Assembly (NCBI RefSeq): GCF_002028545.1
Contig: NZ_MWPQ01000025.1
Coordinates: 62,001-126,000, forward strand
From: Nitrobacter vulgaris
Lineage (GTDB): Bacteria > Pseudomonadota > Alphaproteobacteria > Rhizobiales > Xanthobacteraceae
Direction of reading: 5' to 3'
DNA length: 64,000 bases
Part shown: piece by piece, positions 19,849-28,647 of the stretch
How positions within the stretch are numbered: the stretch's first letter is position 1
Layout: each line of letters opens with the position of its first letter
Notes under the pieces: model-generated
The model's database searches: none
Told to the model about the DNA's origin: nothing
The model's input: only the letters and a program-made list of their open reading frames with translations
Position numbers and translations under genes: made by a program

Positions 19849-20997
19849 ATGCAGCAGCATATGCCTTCTCAGGCGATTTCATTCATCGACGTCGCCGAAC
19901 AGCGCCGTCGCCTGGGTAAACGTATCGATGACGCGATAGCTCGTGTCCTGACGCACTGCCAGTTCATCAACGGTCCGGAGGTCGCACGCCTGGAGGCCGA
20001 TCTTGCGGCTTTCAGCGGCGCGAAGCATGTGGTGGCCTGCGCGAGTGGCACGGATGCGCTGTTGATGGTGCTGCTGGCGAAGAAAGTCGGCCCTGGCGAC
20101 GCGGTGATCTGCCCGACATTTACATTCTGCGCGACCGGAGAGGTCGTGGCGCTGCTCGGCGCGACGCCCGTGTTTGTCGATGTTGACGAGACAACCTTCA
20201 ATATCGACATCGCTTCGCTCAAGAACGGCATCGCCGTCGCGAAACGGCAGGGTCTCAAGCCCCGGGCTATCATCCCCGTCGACCTGTTTGGTCAGTCCGC
20301 CGATCATGATGCGATTGCGGCAGTTGCTGCGGCCGAGAATCTGTTCGTTTTGGACGACGCCGCACAAGGTTTTGGCGCGACCTACAAGGGCCGGCGGTTG
20401 GGTACGTTCGGCCTTGCGACCGCGACCAGTTTCTTCCCCGCCAAGCCGCTCGGCTGCTATGGCGACGGCGGAGCGATCTTCACCGACGATGCCGAACTGG
20501 CCGACACATTGCGCAGCGTGCGTGTGCATGGTCAGGGATCTGACAGGTACGACAACGTGAGGCTGGGTCTCACGGGTCGCATCGATACTGTGCAGGCGGC
20601 GGTCTTGATCGAAAAGCTCAAGATATTCCCTGACGAGATTGCGGCGCGGAATGCAGTTGCCAGACGCTACAATGAAGGGCTCGGGCAGGTTGCGATCGTG
20701 CCGCGCGTCGCATCGGATTGCACCTCGGTATGGGCGCAGTACACGATCCGGCTGCCGAATGGGGGCCGTGAGGCGCTGGCATCGACGCTAAAGGCGCAGG
20801 GCATTCCGACCGTGGTCTACTATCCGAGGTCGCTGCATCAGCAGACCGCCTATCGGAGCTTCCCGGTCGCCGCCGGCGGCCTTGCTGTCAGCGAAAAGCT
20901 GTCGACCGAGGTCATCAGCCTGCCGATGCATCCCTATCTGGATGAATCGACCCAGGGCCGAATCATCGAGGCTGTGCGCGCCGCGCTTCCGAACTGA
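19849..20997 (+). CDS. DegT/DnrJ/EryC1/StrS aminotransferase (GnnB-like)
   Basis: A PLP-dependent sugar aminotransferase of 382 residues. Family features are ACASGTDALLMVLLA (cofactor phosphate region), CPTFTFCATGEVV, VDLFGQSADHDAI, the aspartate in LDDAAQGFGATYKG and the Schiff-base lysine in SFFPAKPLGCYGDGG. It follows the Gfo/Idh oxidoreductase by 16 bp, so the pair should act in sequence: oxidation at C3 of UDP-GlcNAc, then amination. That makes GnnB the best specific candidate; WlbC/WbpE is the close alternative. The start is ATG 19849 or ATG 19861, neither with a strong ribosome-binding site. murJ follows after 43 bp. Confidence 0.87.
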   Translation: MQQHMPSQAISFIDVAEQRRRLGKRIDDAIARVLTHCQFINGPEVARLEADLAAFSGAKHVVACASGTDALLMVLLAKKVGPGDAVICPTFTFCATGEVVALLGATPVFVDVDETTFNIDIASLKNGIAVAKRQGLKPRAIIPVDLFGQSADHDAIAAVAAAENLFVLDDAAQGFGATYKGRRLGTFGLATATSFFPAKPLGCYGDGGAIFTDDAELADTLRSVRVHGQGSDRYDNVRLGLTGRIDTVQAAVLIEKLKIFPDEIAARNAVARRYNEGLGQVAIVPRVASDCTSVWAQYTIRLPNGGREALASTLKAQGIPTVVYYPRSLHQQTAYRSFPVAAGGLAVSEKLSTEVISLPMHPYLDESTQGRIIEAVRAALPN

Positions 20998-21040
20998 CTT
21001 CGGCATTTTGCGCCGCAAGGCGATCCTGTAGAAACGCCGG

Positions 21041-22567
21041 ATGCTTGGACGTATTTTCACCGTCGGCGGATATACGCTGCTCTCGCGGCTGACGGGGTTT
21101 GCGCGCGACATCATGCTCGCGGCAATCCTTGGCGCCGGGCCGGTCGCGGATGCGTTCTTCGTGGCGCTGCGATTGCCGAATCATTTCCGGGCGATTTTTG
21201 CCGAAGGCGCTTTCAACGCTGCGTTCGTGCCTGCTTACGCGCATGTCTCTGCCGGCGGCCCTGCTGCTGCAAAATTGTTCGCCAGCCGCATCTTCACCCT
21301 GCTGTTGCTGTCGCAGGTGATTTTGCTGGTGATCGCATGGCTGTTCATGCCGCAGGTCATCGCATTGCTGGCACCCGGCTTCGCTGATGACCCGATACGC
21401 GGCGAGCTCGCCATTTCGCTGACCCGGATCACCTTTCCTTACCTTCTTCTGATCACGCTGGTGACGCTGTACGGCGGAATGCTGAACGTCGTCCACCGCT
21501 TTGCCAGCGCGGCCGCGGCGCCGATTTTCCTTAATCTGTCGATGATGATGGCGCTGGCGCTCGCCGCCTTTTTTCCGAGCGCCGGACACGCGGCGGCCTG
21601 GGGCGTGCTGCTCTCGGGTTTCTTGCAATATTTTTTATTGGCGGCCGACGCGGCGTGTCACGGCCTGATGCCGCGGCTGACACGTCCAACGCTCGACGCC
21701 GACGTACGTGGTTTCTTTCGCGCGCTCGGACCTGCAACTGTCGGCTCCATGGGAACGCAACTGGCGATGTTTGCCGATACTATCATTGCCACCTTTCTCC
21801 CGGTCGGCGCGCTGTCGGCGCTCTATTATGCCGACCGGCTTAATCAATTGCCGATCGGGGTGATCGGTATCGCCATCGGCACCGTGCTGCTGCCGGAAAT
21901 GTCGCGGCGGATCACGGGCGGTGATCTTGCAGGTGCAATGGCATCGCAGCGCCGGGCGTTCGATTTCACGTTGCTGTTTTCGGTGCCGTTCGTGGCCGCC
22001 TTTCTGGCCGTCCCCGATGTGGTCGTGCGGGCGATGTTCGCGCGCGGCGCTTTTTCCGCGGCGGATGCGGCGGCGGCCGGCGCGACGCTTGCAGCCTACG
22101 CGGTGGGTCTCATCCCCTTTGTTCTGATCCGCAGCGCGGTCGCCACGTTCTACGCGCGCAAGAATACCGCGACTCCGGTGAAAGCTTCGCTCACCGGGCT
22201 CGGAGTCAATCTCGTGCTCAAGGTGGCATTGATGGGCTCGCTGGCGCAGGTCGGTCTGGCGCTCGCCACCGCGGTCGGGGCCTGGATCAATCTTCTGCTC
22301 GTGATCGGATTTGCGATGCGGGCAGGATACTTCGAGGTCGATCGGGCGTTGCGAGTCTCGCTCGTCAAATTTCTGATCGCGGGCGCGGTGCTCGCAGCGG
22401 CGCTGTGGTTCACCGCGCGCTTCGCCTCTGGACAGTTTGCGGATTGGAGCGCGATGCGCGACGAAGCGGTGCTCGGATTGCTGATGATCGTCGGAGCCCT
22501 CGTTTATGCCGGCGCGATTTTGCTGCTGTTCGGTCCGCGCTGGTTGAGGTCGTTGGTGCGGGTCTAG
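21041..22567 (+). CDS. murJ: Lipid II flippase MurJ (MviN)
   Basis: A 508-residue inner-membrane protein with about 14 hydrophobic helices. It belongs to the MOP superfamily and moves undecaprenyl-PP-linked peptidoglycan precursor to the periplasm. Diagnostic MviN sequences are visible: FTVGGYTLLSRLTGFARD at the N terminus, VADAFFVALRLPNHFRAIFAEGAF, and PFVLIRSAVATFYARKNTATP later. Length is normal. It starts 43 bp after the aminotransferase on the same strand and may be cotranscribed with it. It is expected to be essential. Confidence 0.96.
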   Translation: MLGRIFTVGGYTLLSRLTGFARDIMLAAILGAGPVADAFFVALRLPNHFRAIFAEGAFNAAFVPAYAHVSAGGPAAAKLFASRIFTLLLLSQVILLVIAWLFMPQVIALLAPGFADDPIRGELAISLTRITFPYLLLITLVTLYGGMLNVVHRFASAAAAPIFLNLSMMMALALAAFFPSAGHAAAWGVLLSGFLQYFLLAADAACHGLMPRLTRPTLDADVRGFFRALGPATVGSMGTQLAMFADTIIATFLPVGALSALYYADRLNQLPIGVIGIAIGTVLLPEMSRRITGGDLAGAMASQRRAFDFTLLFSVPFVAAFLAVPDVVVRAMFARGAFSAADAAAAGATLAAYAVGLIPFVLIRSAVATFYARKNTATPVKASLTGLGVNLVLKVALMGSLAQVGLALATAVGAWINLLLVIGFAMRAGYFEVDRALRVSLVKFLIAGAVLAAALWFTARFASGQFADWSAMRDEAVLGLLMIVGALVYAGAILLLFGPRWLRSLVRV

Positions 22568-22655
22568 TCTCCGATTCCGACAGTTGCTCGAGCATTGCGC
22601 TCGGTAGTGTTCCGCTGCAGTATCTCGGTAATCCGGGAACATAGCTGGAGATCCC

Positions 22656-24947
22656 ATGGCTCCCGTAAAGTTCGGCATAGGCCAAAGCGTTCGGCGCCAG
22701 GAAGATGATGCCCTTATTCGCGGCAAGGGGCGCTATACCGACGATCACACGCCGTCCGATGCGTTGCACGCGCTGATGCTGCGCTCACCGCATGCTCATG
22801 CAACATACAGCATCGACGCCTCGCGCGCTCGGGGCTTGGCGGGGGTTGCCCTGATTCTCACTGCAGCCGATGTCGGCGATCTCGGGGGCTTGCCCTGCCA
22901 GTTCAGTTTGCCTGACCAACCCTTCACCGCGCCGCCGTATCCCATTCTGCCGAAGGACGAGGTGCGGCATGTCGGTGATGCCATCGCTTTCGTTGTCGCC
23001 GATACGGTCGAGCACGCACGGGACGCGCTCGAGGCGATCGAGGTCGGATGGACGCCGCTTGCCTCGGTTGTTGGCGTCGCCAATTCCGTGAAGGATGGCG
23101 CACCTCAGGTCTGGTCCGATCACGTCGGTAACGTTCTGTTCGACGTTTCGCTCGGCGACAAGAAGGCGGCGGATGCAGCCTTCGCCGGGGCGCATGCCGT
23201 TGCCGAGATTTCGATCGTCAATCCGCGCGTCGTCACCAACTTTATGGAGACGCGCGCCGCAGTCTGCGAATATGACGCGGGACGCGATCACCTGACGCTG
23301 ACGGTCGGCAGTCAGGGCAGCCATCGCCTGCGCGAGATCCTTTGCCGGTCCGTGCTGAAGATACCGATGGAAAAGATGCGCGTGATCTGTCCCGATGTCG
23401 GCGGCGGATTCGGCACCAAGCTGTTTCCTTATCGCGAATACGCGTTGATCGCGGTCGCCTCGAAAAAACTTCACAGAACAATCAAATGGACGGCAGAGAG
23501 GTCGGACCATTTCGTTGGCGACTCGCAGGGGCGCGACAACGTCACGACCGCGCGTATGGCGCTGGCCCACGACGGCAGGTTCCTCGGCATGGACGTCGAT
23601 CTGATGGGAGATATGGGAGCTTATCTCTCGACCTTTGGTCCGGACATTCCATATAGCGGAGCCGGGATGCTACCGGGCCTCTATGATATCCAGGCGTTTC
23701 ATTGCCGCGTCCGCGCCGTGTTCACCAACACCGTGCCGGTCGATGCCTATCGAGGCGCGGGCCGGCCCGAGGCAGCCTATGTTGTGGAGCGGTTGGTTGA
23801 TGCCGCTGCGCGCAAGATCGGAATGACGCCGGACGCGATCCGGCGCAAGAACTTCATTTCACCGGAAGCGATGCCGTACAGGACCGCGACGGGCAAAATC
23901 TATGACTCCGGCGATTTCGCGACGCACATGACGCGCGCGATCGAGATCGCGAAATGGCAGGAATTTCCCAAGCGGGCTGAAGCGGCGAAAAAGCGGGGTT
24001 TTGTTCGTGGTATCGGTTTGGCCACCTATGTCGAGGTCTGCGGCACCATGGGACGCGAGCGGGCGGACGTACGGCTTGATGCCAATGGTGACGTCACCGT
24101 GTTGATCGGTACGCAATCAACCGGGCAGGGCCACGCCACCGCCTATGCGCAGATCATCGCCGATCAGTTTGGGATACCTCCCGAACGGGTTTACCTGATG
24201 CAGGGCGACACCGATGTGGTCGCTACCGGTCTCGGCACCGGAGGGTCGAGTTCGATTCCGTCCGGCGGCGTCAGCGTCGAGCGGGCGACACGCAAGCTCG
24301 GCGCGCAGCTCCGCGAGATCGCCTCCGAGGCGCTCGAAACCAGCGCGGCCGACCTCGAGATCAGCGACGGCTCGATCCGTATCGCCGGTACGGACCGCTC
24401 CGTCTCCTTAACCGATCTTGCAAAGCGCGCCGATCCATCGAAGCTGACGGCCGACGAGAGTTTCAGCAGCGCCGACGGCACTTACCCGAACGGTACCCAT
24501 CTCGTCGAAGTCGAGATCGATCCGGCGACCGGAAAGATCGAACTTGTGAATTACGTGGTCGTCGACGATTTCGGCGTGACGTTGAATCCGCTGCTGCTTG
24601 CGGGGCAGGTCCATGGCGGCACCATGCAGGGCATCGGCCAGGCGCTGATGGAGCACGCGGTCTATAGTGAGGACGGACAGCTCGTCACCGGTACGTTGAT
24701 GGATTACGCGCTGCCGCGCGCCGCCGACGGCGTCTCAATCACCTTCGAGACCCACAATGTTCCCTGCGCCACCAATCCTCTCGGGATCAAGGGAGCGGGT
24801 GAAGCAGGCGCCATCGGCTCCTGCCCAGCGGTGGTCAATGCCATCATCGATGGCCTGTGGCGGGAGTACGGGATCGACCACATCGACATGCCAACGACGC
24901 CCGAGCGAGTCTGGACGGCGATCCAAAACGCTCAGCGGAGCCGGTGA
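22656..24947 (+). CDS. Molybdenum hydroxylase large subunit, form II CoxL-like (xanthine dehydrogenase family)
   Basis: A 763-residue molybdopterin-binding catalytic subunit of the xanthine oxidase family. The active-site loop reads AYRGAGR (residues 364-370), which is the form II (putative CO dehydrogenase / aldehyde oxidase-like) signature; true form I CO dehydrogenase has AYRCSFR with the copper-binding Cys. The catalytic glutamate lies in GAGEAGAIG (Glu716). Normally such subunits come with a FAD-binding (CoxM-like) and a 2Fe-2S (CoxS-like) partner, but neither is adjacent here. Substrate unknown; CO oxidation should not be assumed. It follows murJ by 88 bp. Confidence 0.9.
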   Translation: MAPVKFGIGQSVRRQEDDALIRGKGRYTDDHTPSDALHALMLRSPHAHATYSIDASRARGLAGVALILTAADVGDLGGLPCQFSLPDQPFTAPPYPILPKDEVRHVGDAIAFVVADTVEHARDALEAIEVGWTPLASVVGVANSVKDGAPQVWSDHVGNVLFDVSLGDKKAADAAFAGAHAVAEISIVNPRVVTNFMETRAAVCEYDAGRDHLTLTVGSQGSHRLREILCRSVLKIPMEKMRVICPDVGGGFGTKLFPYREYALIAVASKKLHRTIKWTAERSDHFVGDSQGRDNVTTARMALAHDGRFLGMDVDLMGDMGAYLSTFGPDIPYSGAGMLPGLYDIQAFHCRVRAVFTNTVPVDAYRGAGRPEAAYVVERLVDAAARKIGMTPDAIRRKNFISPEAMPYRTATGKIYDSGDFATHMTRAIEIAKWQEFPKRAEAAKKRGFVRGIGLATYVEVCGTMGRERADVRLDANGDVTVLIGTQSTGQGHATAYAQIIADQFGIPPERVYLMQGDTDVVATGLGTGGSSSIPSGGVSVERATRKLGAQLREIASEALETSAADLEISDGSIRIAGTDRSVSLTDLAKRADPSKLTADESFSSADGTYPNGTHLVEVEIDPATGKIELVNYVVVDDFGVTLNPLLLAGQVHGGTMQGIGQALMEHAVYSEDGQLVTGTLMDYALPRAADGVSITFETHNVPCATNPLGIKGAGEAGAIGSCPAVVNAIIDGLWREYGIDHIDMPTTPERVWTAIQNAQRSR

Positions 24948-24966
24948 AGACGGTCGAGTCGGAAGC

Positions 24967-25392
24967 CTACTTGGTGACCTGACCCCGGATTTCGCCGCCA
25001 GGATGGGCTGCGGTGTGGACGTTGACATAATACTGGCCGGCAAGGAGATCGGCGGCTTGCGTGTCGGTCAGCGTAGCGCTGCCGTCGGCCGGGCTGGACG
25101 TCGCATCGGGGATCGTAACTGCAATGCCCGCATTCTCGCCAGCGGCTGCCGGGCCATGGAAATGGGCGGCCGTCACCGGACCGGTGAGACCCGAATAGGT
25201 CAGTTTCCACGTCAGTTTTTTGGACGCGGGATCGTAATTCGCATCGACCGTTCCGGTGCCCTTGCTGGTATTGGCGGGCACTTCGGATGCGCCGTTCAGG
25301 GTTGCTTTCAGTTTTTCAGCGGAGGCTTGACCCGCGAACGTGATAGCAGCGGCGAGGGTGAGGGCAGCGAGAGAAATCCCGGCGGTTTTCAT
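24967..25392 (-). CDS. Secreted CHRD domain protein
   Basis: A 141-residue protein. The first 25 residues are a clear Sec signal peptide (Lys, hydrophobic stretch, AQASA cleavage region). The rest is one CHRD domain, recognised by the LTYSGLTGPVTAAHFHGPA segment and the C-terminal YYVNVHTAAHPGGEIRGQV. CHRD domains were described in chordin and in many bacterial exported proteins; their biochemical role is not established. The protein would be periplasmic or secreted. A very good general-stress (EcfG-type) promoter lies 40 bp upstream, which suggests induction under stress. It converges on the CoxL-like gene. Confidence 0.9.
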   Translation of the reverse strand: MKTAGISLAALTLAAAITFAGQASAEKLKATLNGASEVPANTSKGTGTVDANYDPASKKLTWKLTYSGLTGPVTAAHFHGPAAAGENAGIAVTIPDATSSPADGSATLTDTQAADLLAGQYYVNVHTAAHPGGEIRGQVTK

Positions 25393-25431
25393 CGTTTTCT
25401 CCTCATCGTGTTCAGAGTTGGCGCAAATTCA

Positions 25432-25456
25432 AACGAGGCTTTCCGCAGTTTGTTCC
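25432..25456 (-). promoter_or_regulatory. EcfG-type general stress promoter of the CHRD gene
   Basis: On the minus strand the sequence reads GGAAC (25456-25452), 16 bases, then CGTT (25435-25432). This is an exact match to the published alphaproteobacterial PhyR-EcfG consensus GGAAC-N16/17-CGTT. Transcription would start near 25425, about 30 bp before the CHRD start codon. The site lies in the short gap between the CHRD and RAM-domain genes. Confidence 0.72.
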
Positions 25457-25471
25457 CGATACCGGCAGCAG

Positions 25472-25717
25472 CTATTTCGATCCGAACGCCTTGAAAGTAA
25501 TAATGGTGTGGGTGTCCTGAATGCCGGGAATGACCTGCACCTTTTCGTTGACGAAGTGACCGATATCGGTGTCGTTATCGACATAGAACTTCGCCAGCAG
25601 GTCGTAGTCGCCGGCGGTGGAATAAATCTCGGAGGCGATCTCGGCTTCGGCGAGCGTGTTGGCGACGGCATAGGATTGGCCGAGCTTGCACTTGAATTGG
25701 ACGAAGAAGGGGACCAT
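25472..25717 (-). CDS. Stand-alone Lrp/AsnC ligand-binding (RAM) domain protein
   Basis: An 81-residue protein that consists only of the alpha/beta RAM domain found at the C terminus of Lrp/AsnC regulators. The fold pattern and the GDYDLLAKFYVD segment are typical of the amino-acid binding face. There is no helix-turn-helix, so it cannot bind DNA in the usual way; stand-alone RAM proteins are known and are thought to oligomerise with or modulate other Lrp family members, or to sense ligands. The ATG at 25717 follows a GGAGATACGCG purine-rich stretch. The upstream CHRD promoter is separate, so the two genes need not be coexpressed. Confidence 0.88.
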   Translation of the reverse strand: MVPFFVQFKCKLGQSYAVANTLAEAEIASEIYSTAGDYDLLAKFYVDNDTDIGHFVNEKVQVIPGIQDTHTIITFKAFGSK

Positions 25718-25888
25718 CGCGTATCTCCGGAAGGACGAAGCTCCAATATAACAATTTCAGGTCGGGAGCACACCGGTCGCGCTTGAGAAAGCACGCCGCG
25801 CCTGCGCCTGCTGGCTAACCCTGTTGCCTATCCCTGCCGGTCCGCGCTGATTATGCTGGCGTGATTTGATGGCTTACGTGAGAAGACG

Positions 25889-26695
25889 ATGACAGTCCCT
25901 ATCGCCTTGACCATCGCTGGCTCCGACTCCAGCGGCGGCGCGGGAATCCAGGCCGACCTCAAGACATTCGCCGCGCTTGGCGTCTATGGAGCGTCTGTCA
26001 TTACGGCGCTGACTGCGCAGAACACGCAAGGCGTCATGGGAATCCACCACGTTCCGGCCCATTTCGTGACCGCGCAGATCGACGCCGTGTTCAGCGATCT
26101 CGATGTCGCAGCCCTTAAGATCGGGATGGTCGCTCACGCCGCCACGATCGATGCCATCGTCGCTGGCCTGTTGCGCTGGGCGCCCGCGCATGTGGTGCTC
26201 GATCCAGTGATGGTCGCGACTTCGGGGGCCCGCCTGCTGGAGTTTGATGCGGTTGAGGCATTACGGAGAACACTTGCTCCGCGAGCGCAACTGATGACGC
26301 CAAACCTCCCGGAGGCCGCAATGCTGCTCGACGAACCCGTTGCTGAGAGTGAAAGCGATATCGTGCGGCAGGGCCAGCGGTTGCTGGAGCTAGGCTGTGC
26401 TGCGGTCTTGATCAAAGGCGGGCACATGCATGGTCCCGAAAGCGTCGACTATCTTGTCACCCGCCAAGGAACGCTTCAGTTTGCCGCTCCGCGTGCCACC
26501 ACGAAAAATACCCACGGAACTGGCTGTTCGCTGTCGTCGGCTATCGCTGCAGGTCTGGCCAAAGGCGACGGCATGGAAACCGCCGTGCGCAAAGCGAAAG
26601 ATTACATCACGGCGGCGATCGCAGCCGCCGACCGGCTAAACGTCGGTCGCGGCCATGGACCTGTTCATCATTTTCACGGGTTCGATCGCGGCTGA
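25889..26695 (+). CDS. thiD: Hydroxymethylpyrimidine / phosphomethylpyrimidine kinase ThiD
   Basis: ThiD phosphorylates HMP and then HMP-P in thiamine biosynthesis. The 268-residue ribokinase-fold protein starts with the diagnostic [20 protein letters not shown] and ends with the anion-hole motif [18 protein letters not shown]. Length is normal for a single-domain ThiD without ThiE or TenA fusion. No thiamine-pyrophosphate riboswitch is visible in the short upstream region, and no other thiamine gene is nearby, so it may serve mainly in salvage. Confidence 0.95.
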   Translation: MTVPIALTIAGSDSSGGAGIQADLKTFAALGVYGASVITALTAQNTQGVMGIHHVPAHFVTAQIDAVFSDLDVAALKIGMVAHAATIDAIVAGLLRWAPAHVVLDPVMVATSGARLLEFDAVEALRRTLAPRAQLMTPNLPEAAMLLDEPVAESESDIVRQGQRLLELGCAAVLIKGGHMHGPESVDYLVTRQGTLQFAAPRATTKNTHGTGCSLSSAIAAGLAKGDGMETAVRKAKDYITAAIAAADRLNVGRGHGPVHHFHGFDRG

Positions 26696-26740
26696 TGGTG
26701 TCGTCGTCCGATTGTGTCTGTCATTGCTCTGTCATGACGG

Positions 26741-26761
26741 CATGGTAGCTGCGCTACCATG
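26741..26761. promoter_or_regulatory. Perfect palindrome overlapping the LpxH-like start codon
   Basis: CATGGTAGC (26741-26749), three bases, then GCTACCATG (26753-26761). The last ATG of the right arm is the first in-frame ATG of the phosphoesterase gene. It could be an operator or an RNA hairpin that hides the start codon; the alternative start at 26774 lies just outside it. Confidence 0.5.
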
Positions 26762-27571
26762 GGCAGCGACGCGATGAATGAAGGCAATCCAGATCGCCGT
26801 TTCCGGGCTCTGTTCATCTCCGACGTCCATCTGGGTGCGGGCGGCTCTCAGGCCGGCCAGTTGCTGGATTTCCTCAAGTATCACGATGCCGAGACGATTT
26901 ATCTCGTCGGCGATATCATCGATGGCTGGGCGCTGAAGTCGAGTTGGTACTGGCCGCAATCGCATAACGACCTCGTCCAGAAAATGCTGCGCAAGGCGCG
27001 CAAAGGCGCGACAGTTATTTACGTGCCCGGCAACCACGACGAATTCCTTCGGTCCTATTATGGAACGCATTTCGGTGGCATCGAGGTCGTCGAGAACGCG
27101 ATCCATAACGGCGCTGACGGGCGGAGCTATCTCGTTATCCATGGAGATATCTTCGACCTGGTGGTTCAGAACGCACGGTGGCTCGCCCACCTCGGCGACA
27201 AAGCCTACGACTTCGCCATCCGGGCCAATCGTATCGTCAACGCGTTCCGCCGTTCGTTCGGATTCCCGTACTGGTCGCTATCGAAATGGGCGAAATTCAA
27301 GGTCAAGAACGCAGTGAACTACATCGGCGCGTTCGAGCAGACGCTGGCCGGCGAGGCGCGTCGTCACGGCGCCGACGGCGTGATCTGCGGCCATATTCAC
27401 CACGCCACGATCCGCAACGAACAGGGCATTTGCTACATGAACTGCGGCGACTGGGTGGAGAGTTGCACCGCGCTTGCCGAACATGAGGACGGTCGATTTG
27501 AGATCATCACATGGGCCGATCCGTTGCGCCATTCGCCGTCTGTGGTACCTATAAGCGCGCGTGCGGCGTAG
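26759..27571 (+). CDS. LpxH-like UDP-2,3-diacylglucosamine diphosphatase family metallophosphoesterase
   Basis: A 270-residue calcineurin-like phosphoesterase. All metal motifs are present: FISDVHLGAGG, VGDIIDGW, PGNHDE, VIHGDIFD and GHIHHA. The order and the GW/W-rich linker match the LpxH-like group that releases lipid X or its diamino equivalent from the UDP-linked precursor at the inner membrane. Many alphaproteobacteria use the unrelated LpxI, so this could be a paralogue with a different role. It abuts a glycosyltransferase with no gap. The first ATG (26759) lies in a palindrome; ATG 26774 (MNEGNPDRR) is also possible. Confidence 0.82.
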   Translation: MGSDAMNEGNPDRRFRALFISDVHLGAGGSQAGQLLDFLKYHDAETIYLVGDIIDGWALKSSWYWPQSHNDLVQKMLRKARKGATVIYVPGNHDEFLRSYYGTHFGGIEVVENAIHNGADGRSYLVIHGDIFDLVVQNARWLAHLGDKAYDFAIRANRIVNAFRRSFGFPYWSLSKWAKFKVKNAVNYIGAFEQTLAGEARRHGADGVICGHIHHATIRNEQGICYMNCGDWVESCTALAEHEDGRFEIITWADPLRHSPSVVPISARAA

Positions 27572-28621
27572 ATGCGTATACTGATCGCTACCGACGCCTG
27601 GCATCCGCAAATCAATGGCGTCGTGCGGACACTGACGATGACTGCCGCCGCCGCCAGGCCGTTTGGCGTCGATATCCGCTTCCTGACCCCGGAGTCGTTC
27701 CGGACTGTTGCGCTGCCGGGTTATCCTGGAATTCGCGTCGCACTGCCCGAGCCGACCAGGATCGCCGCGCTGATCGCAGAGGCCAATCCCGACAGCATTC
27801 ACATCGCGACCGAGGGGCCGATCGGCCTTTTGGTGCGTCGCTATTGTCGCAAGCATGCAAGGCCGTTCACGACGAGCTTCCATACCCGTTTTCCGGATTA
27901 CATTTCGGCGCGGGCGCCGATCCCCGAAGCCTGGATATGGGCCGCGCTACGCTGGTTTCATAGTGCCAGCCGAGCGGTCATGGCAGCAACCCCAGCGCTT
28001 GCGGACGAGTTGCGCCACCGTGGCTTCCGCAATGTGGTGCTGTGGCCGCGGGGCGTCGACATCGGCTTGTTTCATCCGCGGGAGACCGATCTCCGCCTGC
28101 CGCGCCCGATTTTTCTGTCGGTCGGACGCATTGCAGTCGAGAAAAATCTCGATGCGTTTCTCAGCCTCGATCTACCCGGCACCAAGGTTGTCGTCGGCGA
28201 TGGACCGGCTCGCGCAGCGCTCGAGCGGACCTATCCGGACGCGGTCTTTCTCGGCGCGCAAGCAGGCGAACAACTGGCAGCAACATATGCCGCCGCCGAC
28301 GTCTTCGTGTTCCCGAGCCGCACCGATACGTTCGGCCTCGTTCTTCTCGAAGCGCTGGCGAGCGGCGTTCCGGTCGCGGCCTTCCCTGCGGCCGGCCCGC
28401 GCGATGTCATCGGTGATACTCCCGTCGGCGTCCTCGACGAGGATTTACGATCGGCGTCCCTGGCGGCGCTGAAAATCGCGCCCGAGGCCTGCCTTGAGTT
28501 TGCCGCCAGCCGGACATGGGAGAAGTCAGCCCGCGCTTTCGTCACCAATATAGTTGAGGCTTGTGCAGCTGAGACGAGGGCGGCAAGTTCTCACATCGCC
28601 AACCCGCGTTTCGTCGCCTGA
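27572..28621 (+). CDS. GT4-family glycosyltransferase
   Basis: A 349-residue retaining glycosyltransferase with a GT-B fold. The N-terminal half starts RILIATDAWHPQINGVVRT, typical of GT4 members that make glycolipids. The C-terminal donor domain has VGRIAVEKNL and the E-x7-E type motif in TDTFGLVLLEAL. The start codon follows the preceding stop codon directly, so translation is surely coupled with the LpxH-like gene. The same two-gene order is familiar from rhizobia. A lipid or lipid A-related acceptor is inferred from the partner; the sugar is unknown. Confidence 0.87.
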   Translation: MRILIATDAWHPQINGVVRTLTMTAAAARPFGVDIRFLTPESFRTVALPGYPGIRVALPEPTRIAALIAEANPDSIHIATEGPIGLLVRRYCRKHARPFTTSFHTRFPDYISARAPIPEAWIWAALRWFHSASRAVMAATPALADELRHRGFRNVVLWPRGVDIGLFHPRETDLRLPRPIFLSVGRIAVEKNLDAFLSLDLPGTKVVVGDGPARAALERTYPDAVFLGAQAGEQLAATYAAADVFVFPSRTDTFGLVLLEALASGVPVAAFPAAGPRDVIGDTPVGVLDEDLRSASLAALKIAPEACLEFAASRTWEKSARAFVTNIVEACAAETRAASSHIANPRFVA

Positions 28622-28647
28622 CAAAAGCTGCAATGGGAGACGGATGG

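Noticed and set aside
21635-22726. 363-codon open frame on the minus strand
   Set aside because: Antisense to murJ, very Arg/His-rich, no domain.
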